15,401 bases of DNA. It comes from an uncultured Bacteroidales bacterium (GTDB lineage Bacteria; Bacteroidota; Bacteroidia; Bacteroidales; UBA932). The notes below the pieces were generated by a model, which worked only from the letters and a program-made list of their open reading frames with translations, had not been told where the DNA came from and searched no databases. Location of the stretch: NCBI GenBank assembly GCA_900546395.1, contig URDD01000060.1, positions 1 through 15,401 of the forward strand, in the 5' to 3' direction. Shown here one piece after another: positions 7,701 to 15,347 of this stretch; positions within the stretch are counted from its first letter, which is position 1, and each line of letters begins with the position of its first letter. The position numbers and the translations under genes were made by a program.

Positions 7701-7898
7701 TCAACCTCCGCAGACTGCTTTTATGACTATGATTTCGTCGCCATCTTTCAGGACATGGCCTGCCCACTCTGCGCGAGGGACCATTTTCTTGTTTACGGCC
7801 ACAGCTATGCCTTTTGAAGGCAGGCTCAGTTCAGCGATAAGGTCTGTGATATTTCCTGACCGGCATTCCCTGTCCGTGTTGTTTACTTTAAGTTGCAT
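7701..7898 (-). CDS. thiS: sulfur carrier protein ThiS
   Basis: This 65-residue ubiquitin-fold carrier ends in VCGG, the diglycine tail that ThiF adenylates and that carries the thiocarboxylate to ThiG. The internal VAVNKKMVPRAEW and DGDEIIVIKAV stretches are typical. The start chosen is MQLKVNNTDR at 7898, preceded by AAGGA at a short distance. The frame is open to an ATG at 7946, but that would place the start inside the terminator hairpin of the riboswitch and add 16 residues not found in the family. It is the first gene of the operon. Confidence 0.94.
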   Translation of the reverse strand: MQLKVNNTDRECRSGNITDLIAELSLPSKGIAVAVNKKMVPRAEWAGHVLKDGDEIIVIKAVCGG

Positions 7899-7930
7899 AT
7901 TCCTTAAGTTTCGCAAGGGATGGCCTGCAG

Positions 7931-7967
7931 GCAAAAAAATACGCATACCTTTTAACGGGGTATGCGT
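7931..7967 (-). terminator. intrinsic terminator of the TPP riboswitch (expression platform)
   Basis: Read on the minus strand, ACGCATACC and GGTATGCGT form a perfect 9-bp stem around a 9-nt loop, followed directly by ATTTTTTTGC. It lies 13 nt after the TPP aptamer and 32 nt before the thiS start. A hairpin plus U-run between aptamer and first gene is the classic layout of transcription attenuation: TPP binding would favour the terminator and lower operon expression. The direction of control is inferred from the known class. Confidence 0.85.
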
Positions 7968-7980
7968 TAAGATGTAATAT

Positions 7981-8058
7981 CCACAATTCCTACGGCAGTA
8001 CTGACTGCATCAGGTTCGAGGGTATGATCTCAGCCTATTCAGGCACCCCTTTGTTAAC
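7981..8058 (-). ncRNA. TPP riboswitch (THI element) aptamer
   Basis: The minus strand carries the conserved THI-box blocks in order: GGGGTGCC, GGCTGAGA, TACCC, GAACCTGAT and CGTAGGAA, with a closing ACAA/TTGT stem. These are the pyrimidine-sensing CUGAGA and diphosphate-sensing helices of the TPP aptamer. It lies in the 5' leader of thiS and controls the whole operon. The outer helix boundaries are approximate. Confidence 0.95.
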
Positions 8059-8063
8059 TCAAG

Positions 8064-8095
8064 CAAATATATGCAAAGTCCGTAACAAAGGCAAA
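8064..8095 (-). promoter_or_regulatory. Bacteroidales-type promoter of the thi operon
   Basis: On the minus strand there is a -33 TTTG (8095-8092), a 20-bp spacer and a -7 TATATTTG (8071-8064). This matches the TTTG / TAnnTTTG consensus of Bacteroides sigma-ABfr promoters at the usual spacing. Transcription would start close to 8057, just ahead of the TPP aptamer. Confidence 0.75.
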
Positions 8096-8154
8096 ATTTA
8101 TTTTGACTTTTTAAACCTCGGGTAATGTTTTCTTGAAAAATAGTTCGTTCCTTT

Positions 8155-8194
8155 GCAAACCAATCATCAGTCGGTTTGCTTGTCTGGCAAACCG
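8155..8194 (+). promoter_or_regulatory. stem-loop with competing repeat upstream of the HAD gene
   Basis: CGGTTTGC (8172-8179) and GCAAACCG (8187-8194) form a perfect 8-bp stem with a 7-nt loop. A further GCAAACC (8155-8161) can pair with the same GGTTTGC, so two hairpins are mutually exclusive. It lies 54 bp before the HAD start. It may be a leader structure or an operator palindrome; no T-run follows, so it is not an intrinsic terminator. Confidence 0.4.
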
Positions 8195-8248
8195 GTATTT
8201 GGATTTATGCGGGACCGGAGTGTCTTTTGGAATATATTATCTGTAATC

Positions 8249-9025
8249 ATGTGTAGGAAGAGATATTTGTTTTTTGATATAGACGGGACTTTGCTGGCAG
8301 GTTCTTACCTTAATCCTTATGTGCCTGAGTCAGCGAAAAAGGCTCTGGAATCACTCAGGACTGACGGACATTTTCTCTGTATCGCGACAAGCAGGCCGCA
8401 GGCTATGGCTGTCGGTCTTATGGAGGAACTTGGTTTTGAAAATATGGTCAGTGACGGTGGATACGGAATTACTGTCAATCGCAAATTAGTGGATATAAGA
8501 CCGTTGGATAGAGATAAGGTTCTCAGGCTGATTCAGGAATGTCAGCGTAAAAACATTCCTTGGAGCATTCAGGTGGACAATTCCAATGTACGTCTTTGTC
8601 CTGATACCCGTTTTGATGAAGTTACCGGAGACAGATTTATGGAGCCGAGGATAGTGGATGGACTGACTCCGGAGGACTATCCGCAGATTTTCAAGGTTTT
8701 AGTGGCTTGCAATCCTCCGGAAGAATATGCTTTGGAGGCTTTGAAAGGCCTTCCATGGTGCCGTTATGACAGTGGATATTTTTTTGTGGAGGCTACTGAC
8801 AAGGCTTGGGGAATCCGCCGTATAGTGGAGCATTTCGGTGCGGACTGTTCAGATGTCGTAGTTTTCGGTGATGCCTACAATGATATGTCAATGTTTTCTG
8901 ACCAGTGGACGAATGTCGCTATGGGAAATGCCGTTCCCGAACTCAAAGCCCGTGCCGACATCGTTACCTCTGATGTCGATAAGGATGGCATTTACAATGC
9001 ATGCGTAACTCTCGGGTTAATATGA
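8249..9025 (+). CDS. Cof-type HAD-superfamily phosphatase (HAD-IIB)
   Basis: This 258-residue cytoplasmic phosphatase shows all four HAD motifs: DIDGT (nucleophile D10, acid D12), IATSRP (46-50), K185 in TDKAWG, and GDAYND (207-212). The large cap between motifs II and III (about residues 75-180) is of the Cof/YidA type. The start MCRKRYLFFDIDGT at 8249 places the first motif at the usual distance; upstream starts at 8207 or 8153 would add unrelated residues. Substrate is not predictable from sequence. It is transcribed divergently from the thiamine operon, and E. coli Cof is known to hydrolyse HMP-PP, so a role in pyrimidine or thiamine phosphate turnover is an attractive but unproven guess. 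Confidence 0.9.
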   Translation: MCRKRYLFFDIDGTLLAGSYLNPYVPESAKKALESLRTDGHFLCIATSRPQAMAVGLMEELGFENMVSDGGYGITVNRKLVDIRPLDRDKVLRLIQECQRKNIPWSIQVDNSNVRLCPDTRFDEVTGDRFMEPRIVDGLTPEDYPQIFKVLVACNPPEEYALEALKGLPWCRYDSGYFFVEATDKAWGIRRIVEHFGADCSDVVVFGDAYNDMSMFSDQWTNVAMGNAVPELKARADIVTSDVDKDGIYNACVTLGLI

Positions 9026-9039
9026 ATAAACTATTTGAA

Positions 9040-9468
9040 TCAGTAGTTAAAAATAAGGTAGAGAAATGCGATGGCTACCTTTCCCATCGTATGAATTAGC
9101 AGTCCGCAAGTGGAGCGGCACTTACTAGCTCTTTGAATATTTGTTTTTTCGTTCAGCCAACTGAAGAGTGCCTCGATTGGTTCCCAGACAGATGAAACGG
9201 CTTGAGAATAAAGGTCATCAGCAGCCTTGCTTCTCCGTTTTTCTTCCTCAGAAGCCCCTTTAATGGACTTGATGGGAGCATAGAACTCATTGGCCTTATG
9301 GCTTCTTTCCAGTTCCCAGTAGTCACAGCTTCGGTATATCTTGTCAGCGAAGATCTTCTTGTTGAAAAGACCCGGCATGCATTCGCTCTGAAAGACCTTC
9401 AGGTCATTCTCGGATGCAGGTGAGAGTGCTATCTGGCACGGATGAGGAAGATGTCCTAAAAGTGTCAA
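9040..9468 (-). pseudogene. C-terminal fragment of a DDE (IS4/IS5-type) transposase
   Basis: About 142 residues remain of a protein that is normally roughly twice as long or more. FADKIYRSCDYW contains the likely second catalytic aspartate. VWEPIEALFSWLNEKTNIQ contains the likely catalytic glutamate followed by the usual FSWL stretch. The C-terminus AIAFLYLIFNY is typical of Bacteroidetes transposases of this kind. The first catalytic aspartate and the whole N-terminal half are missing. The frame has an in-frame stop a few codons upstream of its apparent TTG start. The fragment cannot be active. It lies 37 bp from a MITE-like element. Confidence 0.8.
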
Positions 9469-9505
9469 CCTAAATCAGGAAGTACACGTTTATACGAACA
9501 TATTT

Positions 9506-9597
9506 AGAAGCTGTTTAAATTTTTGTCATTATAAATTTTATGAGGTATTTTTGAGGATGTTTTCTGTGACTTTTTGAAAAATTTTTAAACAGCTTCT
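9506..9597. repeat. 92-bp palindromic MITE-like element, short form
   Basis: It has the same ends as the 166-bp element at 2509-2674 (AGAAGCTGTTTAAA / TTTAAACAGCTTCT). The first 72 bp and the last 20 bp are identical to that element, while the central 74 bp are absent. The junction falls in TTTTTGAAAAA, which occurs twice in the long form as direct repeats (2574-2584 and 2648-2658). TATT lies on both sides if the element is taken to start at 9505, which would be a 4-bp target duplication; this is tentative. It sits between the transposase remnant and the HD-domain gene. Confidence 0.85.
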
Positions 9598-9662
9598 TAT
9601 TATCTTTGGGAAGTTATTTTAAATTTTCAGACAGTTTCTGTGTATAAAATTGAGTTTTAATT

Positions 9663-10787
9663 ATGTTTGCCGAAGATATAGCAGGAAATAAAAAACTGAT
9701 AGAGAAAGAGTTCGCCGCAACAAAACGGAAAGGAACGGAAAAACTGATAGAGTTTATGGACAGATACGGATTCTTTGATGCTGCTTCTGATTCGCATGAT
9801 GCATCAAAGGGTGGAACTGCCAATCATTCTTTATGGAGTCTCTGGTTTGCCAGAGACGTTCTCAAATCAATCCAAAGGCAACATCAAGACACAGATATTC
9901 CAGAAGACAGCCTTATACTGACATGTCTTTGCCACGATATATGCAACTGTATTTATCCTGATATTAAAGGTGCGTATCATGGTATCAGATCTCGTGAAAT
10001 CCTGAAAAAAACAGGATTTGAATTCACTGACGAGGAACTGGATGCCATAGCTTCACATAGTTCCGACACATTGCCGGGTGCATACGAAGCCAGTTCATGG
10101 CTATCTTCCGACCTTACATCGCGCCTGCACTGTCTGCTACATTACTCAGATGTCAAAAGTATAGAATTTGCTGACAGTATTCCATTTTCAGCGCTGCCTG
10201 AATATCTGGAAGATCCTCTCCGGAAAGACTACTATACTGAAGTAATCCTTAATCCTGACGAGCATGTGATGTGGATAGGTGCCCAAGACAGAGAAGACAT
10301 ACTTGAAAACGTAAAACAGCTGCCACAGTTTCCAGTCCACCAGATATGTTCGTTAAGTATCCGTCCAGACAGCAAGGATGATGATGTTGTCGTCCTGAGC
10401 GATGACAATGGTTTATATGCCATGGCATTCCTTTCTGAAGAAAGCTGCAATGGAAGTGCTCCTGTATATCGCTCAGATAAAGTTCTCTTCGGATATACGG
10501 ATTTTATTTTCCGTATATCCCGTTTTCCAAAGTACCGTTCCTCCTATATTATTGCCAGGAATATCAAGGGACGCTGGGGAGTCTATAGAATTAGAGAGAA
10601 CAGAAAGAAAAATATTGATCATAAAATCCTGATTGACAGAGTCGTAGAGTTTACATACAGGTATCCTGAAAAAGCTTCTCTGTCTTTGCGTGGACACAGC
10701 AGGCATCTTATAGGTACTGATCATCCTTATTTTTACCAAGAATTGCATCTGAAAGACTCCGAAACATATAAAAACCTTAACAAATAA
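9663..10787 (+). CDS. HD-domain protein of unknown function
   Basis: The N-terminal half resembles an HD-superfamily metal phosphohydrolase: H55 in ANHSLWS, the HD doublet H91-D92 in CLCHDIC, H106 and H132 in YHG and ASHSS, and D163 in HYSDVKS. This fits an H...HD...H...H...D metal site. Residues about 230-374 form a second region with no family I recognise, rich in aromatic and charged residues (CSLSIRPDSKDDDVVVLSDD and FIFRISRFPKYR). No signal peptide or membrane segment is visible, so it is probably cytoplasmic. The rhamnosidase gene starts 8 bp after its stop, suggesting one transcript. A nucleotide or phosphate-ester substrate is possible, but nothing here defines it. Confidence 0.75.
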   Translation: MFAEDIAGNKKLIEKEFAATKRKGTEKLIEFMDRYGFFDAASDSHDASKGGTANHSLWSLWFARDVLKSIQRQHQDTDIPEDSLILTCLCHDICNCIYPDIKGAYHGIRSREILKKTGFEFTDEELDAIASHSSDTLPGAYEASSWLSSDLTSRLHCLLHYSDVKSIEFADSIPFSALPEYLEDPLRKDYYTEVILNPDEHVMWIGAQDREDILENVKQLPQFPVHQICSLSIRPDSKDDDVVVLSDDNGLYAMAFLSEESCNGSAPVYRSDKVLFGYTDFIFRISRFPKYRSSYIIARNIKGRWGVYRIRENRKKNIDHKILIDRVVEFTYRYPEKASLSLRGHSRHLIGTDHPYFYQELHLKDSETYKNLNK

Positions 10788-10795
10788 CCAATATT

Positions 10796-13405
10796 ATGAA
10801 ATTCATTAATTTTTTAAGAAAAGCTGTCCTACCGGCAGTTTCATTGGCAGGAGTTTCACTGATGCTCTCCTGTAGCGCGGAGAATCCAACAACCTATGGA
10901 AAACGGACAGATGCCTTGGCTGATTCCACATGGAATATTTCACAATGGATATCAGCGGCTGATGCTCCTGTAATAAGCGGTACTGTACATGACGGGACTC
11001 GTTCTGCAGACGGGACCAACTGGTTTGTGTCAAATGTCCGGAATAGCAGGAAAGTGAAAAGAGCCAGATGGATGACAGCTGGACTCGGTGTGTATGACAT
11101 ATATGTTAATGGAAAACTTATAGGAGACGAAATTCTCAAGCCAGGATTTACACATTATGCAAAAACAAAACTGTCATTCACTTATGATATAACTGATGCG
11201 TTCCTTACTGATGCCGGGGAAGTGAATGTCATTTCAGCCTGCATGACACCTGGATGGTGGGCGGACAAAATAATAACTCCAGGAGGACATGAAGGAATGG
11301 TCGGCAGGAAGTGCGCTTTCAGGTGTGTATTGGAACTAACATACTCGGATGGAAGTACCGAATCTTTCGGAACAGGTCCTGACACATGGAAAGCCGGAAT
11401 CGCAGGCCCTGTAACACATGCTTCGATATTTGACGGAGAAGAGTATGATGCGAGGATTCTGCCTGGTTATGAGACCCGGGAAATGCTTGGCAGACCGGAA
11501 ATCAATACTGAATTCACAGGCAGAATACTTCCCTCTGAAGGTGCCGAGATATATTTCCGGCATGACCTTACTCTGTATCCTGTCAAAGCTTATGTATGGG
11601 AAGATATAGAAGGAGAGAGCGGCGAGGCATACGGCAAAATCATTGTCAAACGGGAGTACAAGGCAGGGGAGACCATGGTTGTACGCCCTGGGGAAAACCT
11701 TGTCATAGATTTCGGTCAGAATTGTTCTGCTGTTCCTTCATTTGTATTCAATGCCCCGAAAGGTACCGTGATGGAGTGTTTTCCTGCTGAACTGCTCAAT
11801 GACGGAAACGGCTCAAAGGCGCGCGGTATGGACGGGCCGGAGGGAAGTGTCCATCGTCTCAACCTGAGAGTACCGGACAGCGGCATGAAACTCCGCTACA
11901 CTTTTGCCGATCAGGAAAAAGATGCCGGATACTGTCCTCGAAATACATTTTTCGGCTATCGTTTCATTTCTATTTCAGCATCAGACGAAGTAAAAATCAA
12001 AAGCATAGTTTCACTGCCTGTAACATCAGTTTCCAGAGAAATGGAATGCGGATCCATAGAAACAGGTAATGAACTTGTCAACAAACTTATTTCAAACACT
12101 GTCTGGGGCATGCGGTCAAATTACCTTTCTGTCCCGACCGACTGTCCGCAGCGAAACGAAAGACTTGGCTGGACTGCCGATACCCAGGTGTTTGCCGAAA
12201 CCGGAACTTTCTTTGCAAACACTGCTTCATTTTTCCATAAATGGATGAGAGACATGACGGATTCACAAAGCAGTACTGGCGGATTTCCAGGAGTCGCTCC
12301 TACTGCACAGTATGGAAATGAAATGATGAGACTGGGATGGGCAGATGCCGGAATTATAGTACCATGGGTAATCTGGAAGCAGTTTGGAGACAATTCCATT
12401 GTAGATAAATACTGGGAATCAATGGAAAAATTCATGAACCATATAAATGAGACACGTTACGACCACAATGCTCTGATTGATGAAAACGGAAATTACCAGT
12501 GGGCAGACTGGCTCAGTTACGAGCCGCTTGAAAGTTGCAGCGGAAGAGCATTCGGGCCTGATGCAAACGGTAACATCCGGCCTCTGGAAGATGCACTCGA
12601 ATATTGGAATTACCTGAGCGCGTCATACTGGGCTGTGGATGCCGGAATGATGCGTGATATGGCAAAAGCTACCGGACGGGACACTTCATGTTATGAAGTA
12701 ATGCTTTCCGATGCAAAACGTTATATTAAAGAGCGTTTTCTGACAACAGACGGGAAGTTCAGAACGGAAATACTGAACGAAATGCAGACTCCGATTCTGT
12801 TTGCACTTAAAAACGGTATTGTAGAAGGCCGCGAAAAGGAAGCAATGATTTCGTCATTGAGGGACAATTTTGCCAGGCATGACAATTGTCTGCAGACAGG
12901 ATTTCTCGGGACATCGATTCTTATGCCGACCCTTACTGAAAACGGAATGTCTGACATAGCCTGGGAACTCCTGTTCCAGAGAAAAAATCCAAGTTGGCTG
13001 TACTCTGTTGACAATGGCGCCACGACCATTTGGGAAAGATGGAACAGTTATATGATTGACAAAGGGATGGGACCACAGGGAATGAACAGTTTCAATCATT
13101 ATGCATACGGAGTGGTTTGCGAATGGATTTGGGAAACAGCAGCCGGAATCGCTTCCGATCCGTTATGCCCTGGCTTCATGCACATCGTTATGAAGCCTGT
13201 TCCGGACAGAAGGTTAGGCTATTTGAAAGCAGAATACAATTCTGCAGCCGGCCCGATTAGAAGCGCGTGGAGATATGATGGAGACAAGTGGATCTGGAAT
13301 TTTACTATTCCAGAAGGCTCAACTGCATCTGTTACGTTGCCGGGTGAGACAGAAGCGAAAGAGTATTCTTCCGGAACTTATAATATCGTACATAGAATCC
13401 GGTAA
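10796..13405 (+). CDS. GH78 family alpha-L-rhamnosidase, lipoprotein
   Basis: This 869-residue enzyme should release terminal alpha-L-rhamnose from plant or bacterial glycans. The signal peptide ends in a lipobox SLMLSC with the lipidated C26, so it is exported and anchored in the membrane; which face of the outer membrane is uncertain. An N-terminal beta-sandwich region includes ARWMTAGLGVYDIYVNG and LKPGFTHY. It is followed by a second sandwich domain (ENLVIDFGQNCSA) and the (alpha/alpha)6 barrel. The barrel contains PTDCPQRNERLGWTADTQ (likely catalytic acid E455) and TTIWERWNSY (likely general base E747). A C-terminal beta domain follows. No SusC/SusD pair lies nearby, so this is not a classic polysaccharide-utilisation locus within the window. 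Confidence 0.95.
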   Translation: MKFINFLRKAVLPAVSLAGVSLMLSCSAENPTTYGKRTDALADSTWNISQWISAADAPVISGTVHDGTRSADGTNWFVSNVRNSRKVKRARWMTAGLGVYDIYVNGKLIGDEILKPGFTHYAKTKLSFTYDITDAFLTDAGEVNVISACMTPGWWADKIITPGGHEGMVGRKCAFRCVLELTYSDGSTESFGTGPDTWKAGIAGPVTHASIFDGEEYDARILPGYETREMLGRPEINTEFTGRILPSEGAEIYFRHDLTLYPVKAYVWEDIEGESGEAYGKIIVKREYKAGETMVVRPGENLVIDFGQNCSAVPSFVFNAPKGTVMECFPAELLNDGNGSKARGMDGPEGSVHRLNLRVPDSGMKLRYTFADQEKDAGYCPRNTFFGYRFISISASDEVKIKSIVSLPVTSVSREMECGSIETGNELVNKLISNTVWGMRSNYLSVPTDCPQRNERLGWTADTQVFAETGTFFANTASFFHKWMRDMTDSQSSTGGFPGVAPTAQYGNEMMRLGWADAGIIVPWVIWKQFGDNSIVDKYWESMEKFMNHINETRYDHNALIDENGNYQWADWLSYEPLESCSGRAFGPDANGNIRPLEDALEYWNYLSASYWAVDAGMMRDMAKATGRDTSCYEVMLSDAKRYIKERFLTTDGKFRTEILNEMQTPILFALKNGIVEGREKEAMISSLRDNFARHDNCLQTGFLGTSILMPTLTENGMSDIAWELLFQRKNPSWLYSVDNGATTIWERWNSYMIDKGMGPQGMNSFNHYAYGVVCEWIWETAAGIASDPLCPGFMHIVMKPVPDRRLGYLKAEYNSAAGPIRSAWRYDGDKWIWNFTIPEGSTASVTLPGETEAKEYSSGTYNIVHRIR

Positions 13406-13412
13406 CTTTTAT

Positions 13413-13450
13413 CTATAACCAAATGTTGAAAAATAATTGGTTTCTTATAG
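13413..13450. repeat. inverted repeat between the rhamnosidase and yitT-like genes
   Basis: CTATAA at 13413-13418 pairs with TTATAG at 13445-13450, with CCAA/TTGG (13419-13422 / 13437-13440) inside. The structure lies 8 bp after the rhamnosidase stop. It is AT-rich and has no long T-run, so it is at best a weak terminator; a regulator-binding palindrome is also possible. Confidence 0.35.
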
Positions 13451-13469
13451 TTAATTTCTGTAAATTTTA

Positions 13470-13477
13470 TAGATTTG
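13470..13477 (+). promoter_or_regulatory. candidate -7 element for the YitT-family gene
   Basis: TAGATTTG fits the Bacteroidales -7 consensus TAnnTTTG and lies 28 bp before the ATG. There is no TTTG at the expected 19-21 bp upstream, so this is a half match only. Confidence 0.35.
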
Positions 13478-13505
13478 CAGCAATTAACGGTGATTTACTG
13501 AAGAA

Positions 13506-14450
13506 ATGAAAAATTTCAATGAGTTTATGTCTTGGGCAGGAAAAGGGATTTCCAGTCCGAAGTTCTGGAAAGATTTGATTATTATGATATTCGGCATTAT
13601 GGTAGGCGGAATATCACTTTATTATTTCCTTTTGCCTACCGGGGTGGTAATCGGTACAGTAACCGGTCTTGCAATGGTGCTCAATGCGCTTATCCCAATT
13701 ATCAAAGTATCTCAGTTCGTCCTTATACTGAATGTTATACTGGTAGCTCTGGCTCTAATCGTCGTGGGAAAGGAATTCGGACTTAAATCCATTGTAGCAT
13801 CGATTTTCCTTGGACCGGCAATTGATTTGTGCGAATGGATATACCCTATTGAGAACCTGCTCGCTCCGGGACAGACTACAGTGATGGGAGACATATGGTT
13901 TGACTTATGCTGTTTTGTAATTCTGCTTAGTGCCTCTCAAGCCATGCTTTTCAGAATCAATGCCTCCAGTGGAGGTCTTGACATCATAGCAATGATATTG
14001 AACAAGATAATGCATATAGAGATAGGAACATGTGTGACAATTGCCGGAATTGTGGTTTGCTTCTCAGCCATATTCATTCCTGATTCTTCTTTCAGGATGA
14101 TTATAATAGGTATTATCGGAACCTGGCTTAACGGTCTTGCCATTGACTACTTTATGGCAAGCCTGAACCGAAGAAAGAGAGTGTGTATTGTCTCCCCGGA
14201 ATATGATCAGATACGCAAGTATATAATAAATGATCTGGAAAGGGGCTGTACCCTTTATGATATAAGAGGCGGTTATTCAGGTACTCCCGGTGTTGAGCTT
14301 CAGGCATTACTGACGCAGCACGAATACGGCTGCCTTTATGAATATATAGAGAAAAATAATATCAATGCATTTATGACAGCCGGCAACTGCAGTGAAGTCC
14401 ACGGATTGTGGAATGAGCAGTCGCATCACAAGAAATCACATGATAACTAA
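13506..14450 (+). CDS. YitT family membrane protein (DUF161-DUF2179)
   Basis: This 314-residue inner-membrane protein has about five or six hydrophobic segments between residues 20 and 215. Examples are IIMIFGIMVGGISLYYFLLP, FVLILNVILVALALIVVG, and ILLSASQAMLF followed by the conserved INASSGGLDIIAMILNK. The cytoplasmic C-terminal DUF2179 domain (about 215-300) includes GGYSGTPG and NNINAFMTAGNCSEVHG. The transported substrate of the family is not established. The gene is transcribed alone or with weak read-through from the rhamnosidase, and ends at a strong hairpin terminator. Confidence 0.92.
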   Translation: MKNFNEFMSWAGKGISSPKFWKDLIIMIFGIMVGGISLYYFLLPTGVVIGTVTGLAMVLNALIPIIKVSQFVLILNVILVALALIVVGKEFGLKSIVASIFLGPAIDLCEWIYPIENLLAPGQTTVMGDIWFDLCCFVILLSASQAMLFRINASSGGLDIIAMILNKIMHIEIGTCVTIAGIVVCFSAIFIPDSSFRMIIIGIIGTWLNGLAIDYFMASLNRRKRVCIVSPEYDQIRKYIINDLERGCTLYDIRGGYSGTPGVELQALLTQHEYGCLYEYIEKNNINAFMTAGNCSEVHGLWNEQSHHKKSHDN

Positions 14451-14477
14451 TTGGATTATAATATGAATTGATGAACG

Positions 14478-14524
14478 AAGAGGGTGACCTCAAAGTCTTA
14501 TGACTTTTGAGAAATCACCCTCTT
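14478..14524 (+). terminator. hairpin terminator between convergent genes
   Basis: AAGAGGGTGA (14478-14487) pairs perfectly with TCACCCTCTT (14515-14524), and inside it CTCAAAGTC pairs with GACTTTTGAG with one bulged T around a TTAT loop. T-rich sequence follows on the + strand. It terminates the YitT-family gene and may slow transcription from the convergent minus-strand gene. Confidence 0.9.
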
Positions 14525-14551
14525 TCATTTTATGATAAAATTGTAATTTTA

Positions 14552-15295
14552 TTAGTGAGCCCCGCCAATACCGCGCTCGCGGCATATTGCTTCATAGGCC
14601 TGTGAAACAGCCTTGAATTTTTCCTCTGCCGCCTTCTGCACATCTTCTCCAAGAGTTGCTACCTTATCAGGATGATATTTGACAGCCATCTTCCTGTATG
14701 CTTTTTTAACCTCGTCATCAGTTGCATTAGGGTCAATCTCAAGAATCAAGTAATTGCTGTCATTACATGGCCTGAATTGAGCGATAATGGAATCCGAGTC
14801 TCCTTTTGACAGACCAATATATGTAGCAATAGTCTCCAGCACATCTGTTTCCCGTTGCTGCAATCCGTCACATGCTCCAAGCGATACAAGGAAATGAAAT
14901 AATTGTAAGCGTTGAGCATAATCCATGCATGAGCGGATTTGAATGCATACTTCATACAGGTTAAAATCCTTTTGAAGAATATTCTGAATTATTTCTTCCG
15001 CTTCATCAGCAGCCTGAGTGCCGAAATTCCTGGCAAAAAACTCCCTGACCTTTTCCATTTCTTTATCTGAGGTCTTTCCGTCAGCTTTGATTACTGCAGC
15101 AGACAAGACCAGAAGGCTCATCAGAAAACTGTTTCTCTGACTCTGATTCCAGGACTTGTCTTCTCCAAATCCGTCTGGAGAAGAAGTTTCAGACAGTTTT
15201 TCCAGCTGAGATGTAAAAAAATAACCTATTATACCTCCGAGAGGTCCGAACATGGCCCACCCGAGTGCGCCTGCAATCCATTTTCCAAATCCCAT
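14552..15295 (-). CDS. TerB-DnaJ membrane-anchored co-chaperone (DjlA-like)
   Basis: MGFGKWIAGALGWAMFGPLG at the N-terminus is a short glycine-rich membrane anchor. A TerB-like helical domain follows (roughly residues 50-175) with acidic KADGKTSDKE and ACDGLQQRE motifs. The C-terminal J domain has the YHPDK signature, which stimulates DnaK ATPase activity. This order matches DjlA-type co-chaperones. The start chosen is 15295, because MGFGKW matches the usual N-terminus; an ATG at 15307 would add four residues (MIIK) and cannot be excluded. Length is about 247 residues. The DnaK partner is not in the window. Confidence 0.9.
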   Translation of the reverse strand: MGFGKWIAGALGWAMFGPLGGIIGYFFTSQLEKLSETSSPDGFGEDKSWNQSQRNSFLMSLLVLSAAVIKADGKTSDKEMEKVREFFARNFGTQAADEAEEIIQNILQKDFNLYEVCIQIRSCMDYAQRLQLFHFLVSLGACDGLQQRETDVLETIATYIGLSKGDSDSIIAQFRPCNDSNYLILEIDPNATDDEVKKAYRKMAVKYHPDKVATLGEDVQKAAEEKFKAVSQAYEAICRERGIGGAH

Positions 15296-15347
15296 TTTTA
15301 TAATCATTTAAATCATAGGGGACAACATAGCTGTCCGGAGAAATTTT

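Noticed and set aside
7899..7946. Longer start for thiS (ATG at 7946)
   Set aside because: It would begin inside the terminator hairpin and add residues not found in ThiS proteins. The ATG at 7898 has a nearby AAGGA.
8101..8150. Promoter for the HAD gene
   Set aside because: TTTG followed by TAATGTTT is one base off the -7 consensus with a 17-bp spacer; too weak to call.
9598..9662. Promoter for the HD-domain gene
   Set aside because: No TAnnTTTG with an upstream TTTG at proper spacing was found; only a loose TATAAAATTG is present.
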